Assembly (NCBI GenBank): GCA_947184155.2
Contig: CAMXCT020003180.1
Location: 1-64,000, forward strand
Length of the DNA stretch: 64,000 bases
Direction: 5' to 3'
Source: Cladocopium goreaui
Lineage: Eukaryota > Sar > Dinophyceae > Suessiales > Symbiodiniaceae
Position numbers and translations under genes: made by a program
Shown: in pieces, positions 8,311-16,736 of the stretch
How positions within the stretch are numbered: the first letter of the stretch is position 1
Layout: each line of letters opens with the position of its first letter
Notes under the pieces: model-generated
Seen by the model: the letters and a program-made list of their open reading frames with translations, nothing else
Told to the model about the DNA's origin: nothing
Database searches by the model: none

Positions 8311-10341
8311 ATGTCTTTGCAAGAAGTGACTTTGGAACGCATTACGAAGAGCAACACCCACATGGTCATGGTGGTTTTGCGTCCGGTGTACCATGAAATG
8401 AAGCAGTTGCCTGGAAAAGATAAGGGCACCTGGTGGAAGTCGATCGTTCGGCTCGTGGATCAAAAGGGACAGGGACTCTATGCAGAGATCCGGGGATCTT
8501 CTGAGAGCGGTGTTCGCAAGTGGGCCCAGGAGTTTTACCAACCCAAATACATCCAATTGACGCAAGCTGTTGTAGTGCAGAATTCACTTTTTTTGTCCGG
8601 TTTCTCTGCCGATGTCACGAACAAGGGCAAGGTGTCGCCGGTGGCAGAGGCTCATGCCAGTGCGATGAAGTTGCGCGGCCTTTTCCCCACCGCCAGGTCC
8701 AACTTTGGTGTTTTGGCGGAACATTCCGAAGGAAAGGAGAGGGCGGATGTCATTGGAAAGGTGACCCGGAAGGAGACGCCCACGATGAGAGTCCAAAAGA
8801 TGACATTGTGGCTGAAGGATGAGTCTTTCAACGAACTGGCTGTGCATCTATGGGGAGGGCGTTTTGTTGCCAAGGGCAACGAAATCGATGTTGGCTCGGT
8901 GGTGCAGGTGGACAATGCTTTGTTGTCGAAGATCCCTGCCGGCATCGAGGCGAGCTGTGAGCACTGGATGGATAGCAGCAGGAATTGGTTCAGTGCTTTG
9001 CATGTCAATCCCACAGGCAGTCGTGTCAAGAAACTGAAGGCTTTGTCCGACACGCGGGGTGAGGCGCTGTCCGTGCCTTGGCTCCAGACTGCTTCACGTC
9101 GAATGGTGTCGGATGGCATGGAGAAGTTCATTTCGTGCTGCGCCACTGTATCTTCGTGCTCTCTGGCGCTTACGGATGCGATGTTAGAGGCCGCTGTGTC
9201 GCGCTGAACTAGCTTGTAATGAACACGCTTAGTCCGTGTGATTGGGAGTCTTTCTTTGTTGATTGCTTGTTGTGTTTTCCCTTTCTTTATCATTATCTGT
9301 TGTCAGGCACAGCAAGAGATCATCGAAGTGCAGTTGAACTGCGTTTGGGTCACAGGCATCTTGGGGGATCCCATCTACACGGCATGCAAGAATTGCGCGA
9401 CGAAGGTTGATTTGATGACCGGGCATTGCAAACGTCATGAAAGTCACAATTGCCAAACGATTCGAGAGGAAGAGGTATCCATCTTGGCCACAGTGACTTT
9501 GGCAGATCACACCGGTGAAGTTGACAGAGTCTTGGTGGATGGGGACAGGTTGCGGTTGCTGGCAAATGCCAAGAGCAAGGAAGATCTGGTCGCCCTCTTG
9601 ACGAAGCGTGGTCCGCAGGCCGTGTGCTTTTGTCATCCAGTGGACGTCCGCTTGGCTACCAATGGCCGCAAGCCAGGCGGCGGCAGATCCAACTTGCCTG
9701 CTGCTGCGCAGGGAGTCCTCCAGTCGCAGGAGACGGATCAGGAGAATTTGCCCGAGTGTCAGTTTCAGGTGCTCGCCGCACAGCACGCTCTCTGCCAGAG
9801 GTATTCGGATGCACAGCGTCCGATGATCAAGAAGGTAGTTCGAGTGGAGAATCAGAGGGCGACGGGAATGGTGTTTCCGATCGCTTGCCCTCATGAGGAC
9901 CTGTTGTTCTCTGGCTTTGGTACCAAGCTGCGAGCCGCGGCAATCTTTCCCAGCTATGTCACTGTGTTGGTGCGGGCAGAAGATGAGGAAGCCAAGATCG
10001 TTGAGACGGGCACGGGGGACGACAAGGTCATCATGCTGCAGTATGAGAAGGTGGTGGCAGTGGAGGCGTCGTTTCCCAAGCATTTCCGGGTGGAGGCCTT
10101 TTGCCAATTGCAGCAGGCGATTCGCTTCAACATGTGTGATGGCAATGTGCATCCTGTCATCGGCAAGGTGACGGCGGAAGATGATGGCTCCGACATGGTT
10201 TTGGTTACGGAAAGAGTCTTCAAATTGCAATCGGAGGAACAGGTGAAAGCGATCATGGCCGAGCGTGCCGCCATCGCAGCTGTGCAGATGATTTCTTCGA
10301 AAAAAGACACGCCGTCGACTTGGTTGAGGAAACGCCCTTGA
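8311..10341 (+). CDS. RPA1-like single-stranded-DNA-binding protein, two exons (8311-9195, 9307-10341)
   Basis: Joining the two exons gives about 639 residues, close to the usual RPA large subunit (about 600-650). The start is ATG 8311; ATG 8269 is an alternative. Residues 1-140 could be a first OB fold. Residues 146-205 (DVIGKVTRK ... MTLWLKDESFNELAVHLWGGRF) match the REPA_OB_2/DBD-B pattern. The second exon opens with VTGILGDPIYTACKNCATKV followed by two more cysteines (Cys 27, 30, 41 and 49 of that exon), as in the zinc-bearing DBD-C fold that follows DBD-B in RPA1. The order DBD-B then DBD-C is the main argument. Known family role: binding single-stranded DNA in replication and repair. 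The last six residues (WLRKRP) come from the module shared with the ankyrin gene. It could be an RPA1 paralogue. Confidence 0.55.
9196..9306 (+). other. Predicted intron, 111 bp
   Basis: Donor GTGTCG after GCCGCT and acceptor TTGTTGTCAG followed by G, both in phase 0. Unspliced reading meets a stop at 9205-9207. The splice puts two halves of one RPA1-like fold in frame. Confidence 0.5.
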
Positions 10342-10442
10342 AAGTGAGGAGTGCCAAGTGGTAGTTTATTTTTTTTGGTTGCAATATCATTGCTGACAGT
10401 GATGCTACAGGGACTGTCCGTGCATCACGCAGCGTGATTCTT
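10314..10442 (+). repeat. Shared gene-tail module, copy 2
   Basis: Partner of 7344-7472. The same bases are read here in a different frame, giving TWLRKRP and a stop at 10339-10341, whereas in copy 1 they read on as VDLVEETPLKVRSAKW. Confidence 0.9.
10399..10428 (+). repeat. Conserved-loop hairpin 9
   Basis: Perfect 7-bp stem GTGATGC/GCATCAC around TACAGGGACTGTCCGT, 57 nt after the stop. Compared with hairpin 7, a G-T pair has become A-T. Confidence 0.85.
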
Positions 10443-10540
10443 TGCACCACGGCTTTTTTTTATTTCAACCAGCGTGGTATTTCTGGCTAGGAAAGATCCA
10501 TGCTGTGGAGGGTCGCAGAAAGTGTGTTGCGTCCTGAAAT

Positions 10541-10713
10541 GTCTGTTAATCACAGAATTTTGACGGGCTTGATGCTTCAGGGACTGTCCGTGCATCGAGC
10601 GAAAAAGCAATGAAAATGGTGCTATCCGTGCCATCATGATAAGCATTCGTTTGCGTGCTTTTGTTATTCTTTGTTTACAGTTTCACCGTACAGAGAAAGT
10701 CGTGCAACTGAGG
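10541..10713 (+). repeat. Intergenic module, copy 1
   Basis: About 170 bp, roughly 90% identical to 12690-12863. Includes hairpin 10. Confidence 0.85.
10567..10600 (+). repeat. Conserved-loop hairpin 10
   Basis: A 9-bp stem GCTTGATGC/GCATCGAGC with one G-T pair around TTCAGGGACTGTCCGT. Confidence 0.85.
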
Positions 10714-10859
10714 TCACAGAGCAGTGTGTTGCGTCCTCAAAAATGGGGCGATGCGACTTTCTTTCAAAGGATGTCATCGACAGCATCATGGCATTCCACT
10801 GCAGCATGGCACCACTTTTGTAGAAGTATGCATAAATCAATGATATACCGTCTGTTTTT

Positions 10860-10889
10860 GACAGCATCATGGTACCGAGCTTTTTTTGG
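10860..10889 (+). repeat. Recurring intergenic motif, best copy
   Basis: Core GCATCATGGTACCGAGCTT, usually preceded by GTCATNCACG and followed by a T-run. Other copies start near 1734, 6413, 10784, 11871, 12878, 13055, 14176, 14369, 14507, 14868 and 15012, all on the + strand and all between genes. Two copies (about 10631 and 12779) change to CATCATGATAAGCATT. Function unknown; the T-rich tail and placement would suit a processing or trans-splicing signal, but that is a guess. Confidence 0.6.
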
Positions 10890-11015
10890 CTATTCACGCA
10901 TAGGTTTGCCAGTGATTTGTTGATGGATGTTGCATTTCCGGCTTACATGTCCTAGATTTGTCTTTTTTGCTTTTCGTTATTGCCCTGTCCCTCGTTCCCT
11001 GTCTTTCCGTGCAAG

Positions 11016-11453
11016 ATGGAGCCGGCAGAGGGCAAGGCCGCTGAGGCCGAGGAAATGCCACCCAAAGCAGGTGCCTGCCAGCCTCGACATGGGCATGAAA
11101 GAATTGGTCGTAAAGATTACGGGCCAGCAGCTCTAGTGCTCAGGTCCATCAAGCGGCGCAAGGTGCTTATGAACCTTTCGCTCAAGTACCGCTGCCTGGG
11201 TGAGACTGTGCTGGCGGAAACTTTGCCGGATCCCACTGCGTGTGCATCCAAGAGAAAATGGGAGACAGCAATACAGAAGGCACGTGAGACTCTTCGACTC
11301 AAGGCCCCAGATGTCGATCCTGACACAGATGTCGACATTAGCCTTGCTGGCACTGATGCACTGCCATGTATTTCAGCAGGGTGTGAGCTGGAGCTTGCTG
11401 AATCTGATGGCGCGCCAGATTTTGATGGCATGCCTGATTTTCAATGGATTTGA
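11016..11453 (+). CDS. Small unknown protein with acidic C-terminus
   Basis: 145 residues from ATG 11016; upstream codons in the frame are non-ATG starts and Pro-rich. The middle is basic (RSIKRRKVLMNLSLKYR, about residues 43-59) and the end is acidic (SDGAPDFDGMPDFQWI). The family is not recognised. The stop codon is only 3 nt before the loop core of hairpin 11. Confidence 0.6.
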   Translation: MEPAEGKAAEAEEMPPKAGACQPRHGHERIGRKDYGPAALVLRSIKRRKVLMNLSLKYRCLGETVLAETLPDPTACASKRKWETAIQKARETLRLKAPDVDPDTDVDISLAGTDALPCISAGCELELAESDGAPDFDGMPDFQWI

Positions 11454-11456
11454 ATC

Positions 11457-11472
11457 TGGAGGAACTGCCCGT
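11457..11472 (+). repeat. Conserved-loop core 11, stem decayed
   Basis: Loop TGGAGGAACTGCCCGT is intact but the flanks no longer pair well. The left flank is coding sequence of the preceding gene, which may have prevented compensation. Confidence 0.6.
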
Positions 11473-11525
11473 GTACTTACAAGCTTTGCACTTCTCGCAT
11501 AATTAAGTCCTGTCGTCCTGTCGTT

Positions 11526-11557
11526 CTCGATGCTGCAAGGACTGTCTGTGCGTCGAG
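11526..11557 (+). repeat. Conserved-loop hairpin 12
   Basis: An 8-bp stem CTCGATGC/GCGTCGAG with one G-T pair around TGCAAGGACTGTCTGT. Confidence 0.8.
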
Positions 11558-11962
11558 CGACGTGATTCTCATACAAATTCGCCTGCTTTGCGGCGGTTTG
11601 CACGTTCGGCACAAGGAACTGCAATGCCTGCCTGCACGGTGCTTCGAAAAATGTAAGAGTGCGTTGACGCTGTCTGACACGGGCAAGTTTCTTGGACGGG
11701 CGTGTTGCAGTTCCATTTGTGAAGTGTTCGTCTTGCAATGCAGTGTCGCACTTGGAAATAAGTAATGCAGTTGGTGATCATGAAAAAATGCGGTGAGGCA
11801 TCTCTCTGAAATGCATGTTCTGATCTTGCAGTTTATACCTCTAAACTATTGTTACATATATGATTGACGGCATCATGGTATGTAGTAATTTTCATGGGGA
11901 AATTACTTGGTGTGGACTGCAGTTTTAATTGCTTTGACGTCGGCGGGATTATAGCTGCTGAC
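11558..11962. other. Intergenic DNA
   Basis: No gene seen. It ends in a stretch carrying a GCATCATGG-type motif (11866-11882), which is why the upstream open frame of the next gene is not taken as coding. Confidence 0.4.
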
Positions 11963-12691
11963 ATGGAACCCGGCGCCTTGCGTCGTCGTCTGGATGGCAT
12001 CTATCTCCATCGAAGAGAACGGCCTGGTTTGATACTGTCAGCTGTCCATGAACACGCGTCGCCGAACTTGGCGGAGACACAGCCCATGTCGGTAGAGATT
12101 TGTTTTCGTTTGAGCATCTGGCCTCTCCAGCAGCTGAGTGCCCTTCCGGAGTTTCATTTTCTAGTCGACATGGATCCACGGGATGCCAGTGTCGATCTCT
12201 TATACCAAGAGCATTTACTGCAGTGGATGACTGTGGTGGATTTACTGGGCGACTTGGTTGGTCGCATAGAAACGCATCATGGAGGACGTTGTGACAAAAG
12301 ATACATTTGCATCGCAGCGGAAGGTCATCGCCGATTCGCGGCTCGTGAGAGTTTGACTATTCTTCGTGAGCTTGCGGATGAGAATTCTGTGGTCTCTCTT
12401 GTTGCTCGCCCTTCCAGCGTTGGTAAACAAATGCTGGCTCAATTCTGGCTTCCCAAGCTTGACGCAAAGCTGGCAGCTCCAGCGTTGGCCCGACTGGACT
12501 TGCATTGTTTCCAGGTGATTCTGGCTTGGATCTCACTTTGCGGGTGGTACAACCTATGCAGAGTGAATAGACAGTGGAGCCGCTGGCTTCGTGCAAACCC
12601 GACCTTTCGATCTGTGGTGTCGGATGCGCGTTGGGCCAAGGATCCCGAGTTGCTGTCCATCCAACGGGAGGTGCGAGCCAACGAGGAGTGA
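11963..12691 (+). CDS. F-box-like protein
   Basis: 242 residues from ATG 11963; the open frame extends upstream but through an intergenic motif and without a good ATG. Residues about 181-210 (HCFQVILAWISLCGWYNLCRVNRQWSRWL) follow the F-box pattern of two helices, with the Leu/Cys-Arg-x-x-x-x-x-W ending seen as CRVNRQW. F-box proteins recruit targets to SCF ubiquitin ligases; here the F-box would be C-terminal, which is unusual. The rest has no recognised domain. Hairpin 13 begins 26 nt after the stop. Confidence 0.5.
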   Translation: MEPGALRRRLDGIYLHRRERPGLILSAVHEHASPNLAETQPMSVEICFRLSIWPLQQLSALPEFHFLVDMDPRDASVDLLYQEHLLQWMTVVDLLGDLVGRIETHHGGRCDKRYICIAAEGHRRFAARESLTILRELADENSVVSLVARPSSVGKQMLAQFWLPKLDAKLAAPALARLDLHCFQVILAWISLCGWYNLCRVNRQWSRWLRANPTFRSVVSDARWAKDPELLSIQREVRANEE

Positions 12692-12863
12692 TCTGTTAAA
12701 CGCGGAATTTTTGACGGGCTCGATGCTACAGGGACTGTCCGTGCATCGAGCGAAATGCAATGAAAAGGATGTCTTCCGTGCCATCATGATAAGCATTCGT
12801 TTGCGCGCTTTTGTTATCCTTTGTTTACAGTTTCACCGTACAGAGAAAGTCGTGCAACTAAGG
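12690..12863 (+). repeat. Intergenic module, copy 2
   Basis: Partner of 10541-10713. It begins at the stop codon of the F-box-like gene, so it is a complete 3' flank module. Confidence 0.85.
12718..12751 (+). repeat. Conserved-loop hairpin 13
   Basis: Perfect 9-bp stem GCTCGATGC/GCATCGAGC around TACAGGGACTGTCCGT (12727-12742). It is the cleanest member of the family. Confidence 0.9.
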
Positions 12864-13311
12864 AAGGTCATCCACTGCATCGCGGTACCGAGCTTATTTG
12901 GTGAATTCTATGAGATTTTCGATATGAAAACTCGTGAACAGGTGAGATCATCGGCATTATGGTAAGGAGCATGTTTTTTCCGTATATGCTCGTACAGCAG
13001 TTTCTGTTACGCATGCCATGGAGGAGGGCTGGAAACAGCAGTGGTTCTACAGCATCATGGCATCGAGTTTCGGCTTGCAACTCAGTGTCCGACTTGGAAG
13101 TAAGTACTCAGCTGGATCTTAGCGCACCTCTGGTTGAAGGCATCGTTGCATGCTGTAACCGTAGATTAAAACAATGATCTGTAGTTGTGTTTGCATCGTT
13201 GTCGTTCGCGTGGCTTGCGGATGAATGACCTGTAGTTGTGCATTGCGGATCTGTTAAATCGCTTGCTTCGTGTTCAAGGTAGGAAACGTTTGTTCGATCA
13301 CAGTGGCAGCC
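12864..13311. other. Intergenic DNA
   Basis: Three GCATCATGG-type motifs lie at about 12867-12900, 12950-12970 and 13050-13075. Immediately before the next start, CACAGTGGCAG at 13300-13310 could be a splice or trans-splice acceptor. Confidence 0.4.
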
Positions 13312-14043
13312 ATGACCACTAGCGCTCGTGAGTGGAGAGCGGCGCGCGAAGAAGATATCAGGAAGGCTTACGCCGACAAAGAATGTTGGACCGACCTTGA
13401 CCGCATTACCTGTTGGCACCCTTACAGTTTCGGGTCCATAGAGGAGTGGCCATTGGACGCTGCCGTGATCTGCAAACCTACGGATCGAGCGTCGGTGCTG
13501 CTTGGCAGCATCAAAGCGGCCTGCAGCTTGGAAGACATTTGCCAGGCTCTGTCGGTGAAGGTCACCGTGGTGGTGACCATGTGCGCAAATGAAATGGAGA
13601 TTCGAGGCGCCCCAAAGGATTGGGCGCAGTATTTCCAGCAAGAAAATGTCTATCACGTCAAGTGTCATTTGGAAGACACGACATTGAAGCCGCCGCACCG
13701 TTGGGAGGAAAGAATCCCTGACTTGGTAGCTTCTTGTTTGGAACAGTGGAAAATTGTTTGTGGCCAACTCTGGAAACAGTCCATGCTGGCAGTGACCAGG
13801 GGCGAATCCATGCACGTGCTCTTTCATTGCTTTGGAGGCATCAATCGAAGCGCTGGGGCTTTATGTGCTTGGCTCGTCGTGGGTTACAACTACCCTGCAG
13901 AGGATGCCGTCCAGTTGCTGCTTAAGAAAAGACCGTCCTTGCGCCCTTGGCACAATCGCCCCTATGTCTTGGAGGCTTTGTGGCAGCTGGAAGGTTTGCG
14001 GGCCGAGTGGCACATGGAACTGAGCGCGGCGTGCACAAATTGA
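13312..14043 (+). CDS. Dual-specificity protein-phosphatase-like protein
   Basis: 243 residues from ATG 13312. The signature HCFGGINRS (172-180) matches the Cys-dependent phosphatase P-loop HC-x5-R-S/T, with Cys173 as nucleophile and Arg179 as phosphate binder. Upstream, HLEDTT (119-124) offers Asp122 as a candidate general acid at about the usual distance of 40-50 residues. After the P-loop, AGALCAWLVVGYNYPAEDAVQLLLKKRPSLRPW has the helix and RP motif typical of dual-specificity phosphatases. It likely removes phosphate from Ser/Thr/Tyr or from a non-protein substrate; the target cannot be told. Hairpin 14 starts 6 nt after the stop. Confidence 0.8.
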   Translation: MTTSAREWRAAREEDIRKAYADKECWTDLDRITCWHPYSFGSIEEWPLDAAVICKPTDRASVLLGSIKAACSLEDICQALSVKVTVVVTMCANEMEIRGAPKDWAQYFQQENVYHVKCHLEDTTLKPPHRWEERIPDLVASCLEQWKIVCGQLWKQSMLAVTRGESMHVLFHCFGGINRSAGALCAWLVVGYNYPAEDAVQLLLKKRPSLRPWHNRPYVLEALWQLEGLRAEWHMELSAACTN

Positions 14044-14049
14044 TTTGCA

Positions 14050-14088
14050 CCACTGTTCGCCTGGAGAAACTGTTCGTGGCGAACGTGG
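14050..14088 (+). repeat. Conserved-loop hairpin 14
   Basis: Stem CCAC(T)GTTCGCC/GGCGAACGTGG with a single bulged T around TGGAGAAACTGTTCGT. Confidence 0.8.
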
Positions 14089-14238
14089 TAGATCAGTAGC
14101 CAACTGTTGTTTGTCTGTAAAAATTGTTCGATCCTGTAGGGACATCCAAGAAATGGAGTGCAACAGGTGTTATCTATGCCATCATGCTATCGAACTTGTT
14201 TTGTCAAGGTTTCACTGCGTACACAAACGAATTTGCAC

Positions 14239-14275
14239 CACTGTTCGCCTGAGGAAACTGTTCGTGGCGAATGTG
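14239..14275 (+). repeat. Conserved-loop hairpin 15
   Basis: Stem built on TTCGCC/GGCGAA, with further pairs beyond a bulge, around TGAGGAAACTGTTCGT. Confidence 0.75.
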
Positions 14276-14689
14276 TTACATGAGTAGCCAAGTGTTGCTT
14301 CTCTGTAAATATTGTTCGATCCTGTAGGGACATCGGAGAAATGCAGTGAAACAGGGTGTCGTCCAGGCCATCATGATATCGAACTTGCTTTGGGCCCGGA
14401 ATCATTCACTGCGTTCACTTGTTGTTTTTTGGATACCAATTTTTAAACATTTCCAATCCAAAGCTGTGTTTGCGCACCTTTGTTTGGAAGTGAGGTCATA
14501 CACGGCATCATGGTACCGGGCTTATTTGCTATGTCAAACTCCGGAGTCGTGTTTTCAGTTTCGAATTGAAAGAGCAGATGCTTCGCATTGGATTGTGTGT
14601 TATACATTTTTTTGCCTCAGATGTAAACGCTGGAAGGCTTGCATACCGAGTGGCACTGAGTGCAACTGGCGCAAATTAATCTGTACCAC

Positions 14690-14721
14690 TGTTCGTCTGG
14701 AGAGACTGTTCGTGACGAACA
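14690..14721 (+). repeat. Conserved-loop hairpin 16
   Basis: Stem TGTTCGTC/GACGAACA around TGGAGAGACTGTTCGT. Against hairpin 14 (GTTCGCC/GGCGAAC) one C-G pair has become T-A, a compensated change. Confidence 0.85.
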
Positions 14722-14733
14722 TGCAAAACCAGT

Positions 14734-14767
14734 ATGTTCGTCTGGAGAGACTGTTCGTGACGAACAT
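14734..14767 (+). repeat. Conserved-loop hairpin 17
   Basis: Perfect 9-bp stem ATGTTCGTC/GACGAACAT around TGGAGAGACTGTTCGT, a tandem copy of hairpin 16 (45-bp period). Confidence 0.85.
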
Positions 14768-14885
14768 GCAAAACCAGTAGCCAACTGTTGTTTGTCTGTA
14801 AAGTTTTTTTCCATCCTGTAGGGACATCGGAGAAATGCAGTGAAACAGGTGTTATCCTTGCCATCATGATATCGAACTTGTTATC

Positions 14886-15281
14886 ATTCACAGCATTCTT
14901 GCACGGAGTTCTAGTTTCTTACGGAGCCTTTGTTTGTGTACTTTTGCATTTTGTAGCATTTCCATTGCGACTATGTTTGCTCACCTTTGTTTGCAACTAA
15001 GGTCATCCACGGCATCATGGTGCCGAGCTTCTTTTGTATCTCAAAGGTCTTTGTGTGGAAATGCGTCTGACCTCTCTCTCTCTCTTTTATCTCTTCCCCC
15101 TCTTTCTCTCTGTGGTTCCACGACACATGTCATCTGATGCCCTTTACCCAATATTCTCTTCTTGATCAATTTTACTTTTTTACATCATGTCTTTCCATAG
15201 CTCATTTAAAATTCACCAATAAAATTCACCGACTATCTTTTACGACTACCATACTCAGAGCTGCTTGAAACACATCTTTTT
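14886..15281. other. Intergenic DNA with CT-rich run
   Basis: A GCATCATGG-type motif lies at 15002-15035 and a CT microsatellite at about 15070-15113. The compact-gene repeat grammar ends here. Confidence 0.4.
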
Positions 15282-15308
15282 CGCTCTCGGGCCAACCGTC
15301 GTCTAGTT
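15282..15308 (+). repeat. 27-nt dispersed element, copy 1
   Basis: Matches 40788-40814 at 26 of 27 positions (begins CGCTCTCGGGCCA, ends CGTCGTCTAGTT). CGTCTAGTTG-like bases recall a tRNA A-box, but no B-box is visible near either copy. It lies 125 nt before the KH-like gene. Confidence 0.6.
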
Positions 15309-15432
15309 AAAATTTGCAAAATTTTGTTTTTTTTGGGGGTTGGAACTTGACAGGAAAGCAGCTTTGAATGCATGTGTTGCACTTCGGTTGCCATTTCATT
15401 GCTTATTTTTGGGTGGCTCGCCCCCTTTCTGC

Positions 15433-16257
15433 ATGGCTCGCCTGCAGGCCTGTGTGGCAAAGATGTCAAGGCATGGCAGTGGCGGTTGGTTTCACAATGG
15501 CTATGGTGGAGGTGGTGGCTCTGGCGGTGGCTCTGAAGCCCATATGGGCCCAATACCGTTGCAAGGTGGAGGCACCTTGACGGCTGAGGATCGTGCCAGG
15601 ATTCTTTCAGCGACTGGCTGCAGTGCTGTGGTGCGGTTTCGACAGCAGTGGGGTCAAAGATGCCTTTCCATCAGCGGCCCTGCAGAGCGTTTGAGCGAAG
15701 CAAGGAGGTTGTCGGATGAAGCCATCAGAGCACATGGGGAAGAAGGTGGGCGACGGGAAAATGCTGCCATAGAAGGTCTCCGGCAAGAGAACATTGCCAT
15801 CAAGGCAAGGGTGACGGCCTTGGAGTATCAGAATGGACAACTGTGGGCTGCAGCTCGGTGTGCCATGCAGGCAGCAAAGGAGACCAAAGATGCCTTGGAA
15901 ACCCTGCAGTCAAACATGGAGACAAAGAAAAAGAAACACAAGAAGAAACATGACAAAGGAGAGAAGATCAGAGCCGAGGGCAAGCAAGTTACGACCACCG
16001 AAGACGAGGTGCCCATGAAGCAGGAACAACAAAGCTCTGACGATGAGAAACCCCAGGTTTCAAGCGCAATGGATGAGAAAGCTGAGAGCCCAACAAGTAC
16101 TCGACAGTTGTCCCTGGATGCCATGCGCTTGCGCTTGCAGCGCTATGTATGGATGTGGTACTGGAGACACAGGATCTCGAGTGAAGGATCCGATGTTTTA
16201 GAAAGTTTAGGAGCTTTGATGTCCAAAGTGAATGACGCCTTGGGTTACTGGAAATAA
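15433..16257 (+). CDS. KH-like, coiled-coil, Lys-rich protein
   Basis: 274 residues from ATG 15433 (ATG 15463 also possible). Order of parts: a Gly-rich head (residues 17-34); a KH-like fold at about 50-98 (ILSATGCSAVVRFRQQWGQRCLSISGPAERLSEARRLSDEAI); a predicted coiled coil at about 108-162; a very basic stretch KKKKHKKKHDKGEKIR (near 166); an acidic, Glu/Asp-rich linker; and a C-terminal RLRLQRYVWMWYWRHR segment. KH domains bind single-stranded RNA or DNA. The GxxG loop is not obvious, so binding is uncertain. It is the last gene of the + strand cluster and has no conserved-loop hairpin after its stop. Confidence 0.6.
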   Translation: MARLQACVAKMSRHGSGGWFHNGYGGGGGSGGGSEAHMGPIPLQGGGTLTAEDRARILSATGCSAVVRFRQQWGQRCLSISGPAERLSEARRLSDEAIRAHGEEGGRRENAAIEGLRQENIAIKARVTALEYQNGQLWAAARCAMQAAKETKDALETLQSNMETKKKKHKKKHDKGEKIRAEGKQVTTTEDEVPMKQEQQSSDDEKPQVSSAMDEKAESPTSTRQLSLDAMRLRLQRYVWMWYWRHRISSEGSDVLESLGALMSKVNDALGYWK

Positions 16258-16736
16258 CCAGTAGAAGACAAGCAAGAAGTGAAAAAAGGAGCTTAGCAAA
16301 ACACGTATGGGCATGAGATGAAATTTTCGAAAGAAATGTTTAGTCAGAAATGACGTTTTCGCTATAGCCAAATACAAGATTTTGAAAAAATGAGGCGCGC
16401 CTACAGCACTTTTGACGCTTCCACACGAAGCATTTGAAGATGGCATGTACCAAAGCACTGTAAATAATGGGATGTGAATCGAAGACAGGATCAAAGTCAC
16501 GTATAAATAACGCAGAAAGCGTGGTCGCCCTACAGGCGCCTTAACCATGTTTTTCCTTATTGGGGCTATCTACTATCCTTTGACCCGGATCAAGCTTCTG
16601 GGGTATTATAGTATATGTCCAACCCTGGTCTGGGTTAGTTATTTTAAGAAATGAATTGGGCCATATCTGAAGGACCGTATTCAAGTCCCACACCGTTGTT
16701 AGTGATTTCAAAAATACATTCCCTGGACAGGTTTAC
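16258..16736. other. No gene supported
   Basis: A 113-codon minus-strand frame (16207-16548) overlaps the end of the KH-like gene and is hydrophobic without family features. I see nothing convincing. Confidence 0.3.

Larger units (their letters stand above)
10443..11015. other. Intergenic DNA rich in diverged repeats
   Basis: Holds hairpin 10, a segment repeated after the F-box-like gene (10541-10713 with 12690-12863), and two GCATCATGG-type motifs (about 10772-10796 and 10860-10889). No gene is supported. Confidence 0.5.
14044..14885 (+). repeat. Three diverged copies of a ~165-bp 3' flank module
   Basis: Copies at about 14044-14205, 14231-14393 and 14680-14885 share in order: a conserved-loop hairpin, GTAGCCAA or GTAGCCAACTG, a Tyr-rich-looking TCTGTAAA stretch, CCTGTAGGGACATC, and CCATCATGNTATCGAACTTG. 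In the third copy the hairpin is itself doubled. Confidence 0.75.

Noticed and set aside
14346-14780. 144-codon + frame
   Set aside because: It runs through two hairpins and repeated 3' flank modules; the repeated end peptide is a product of the tandem duplication.
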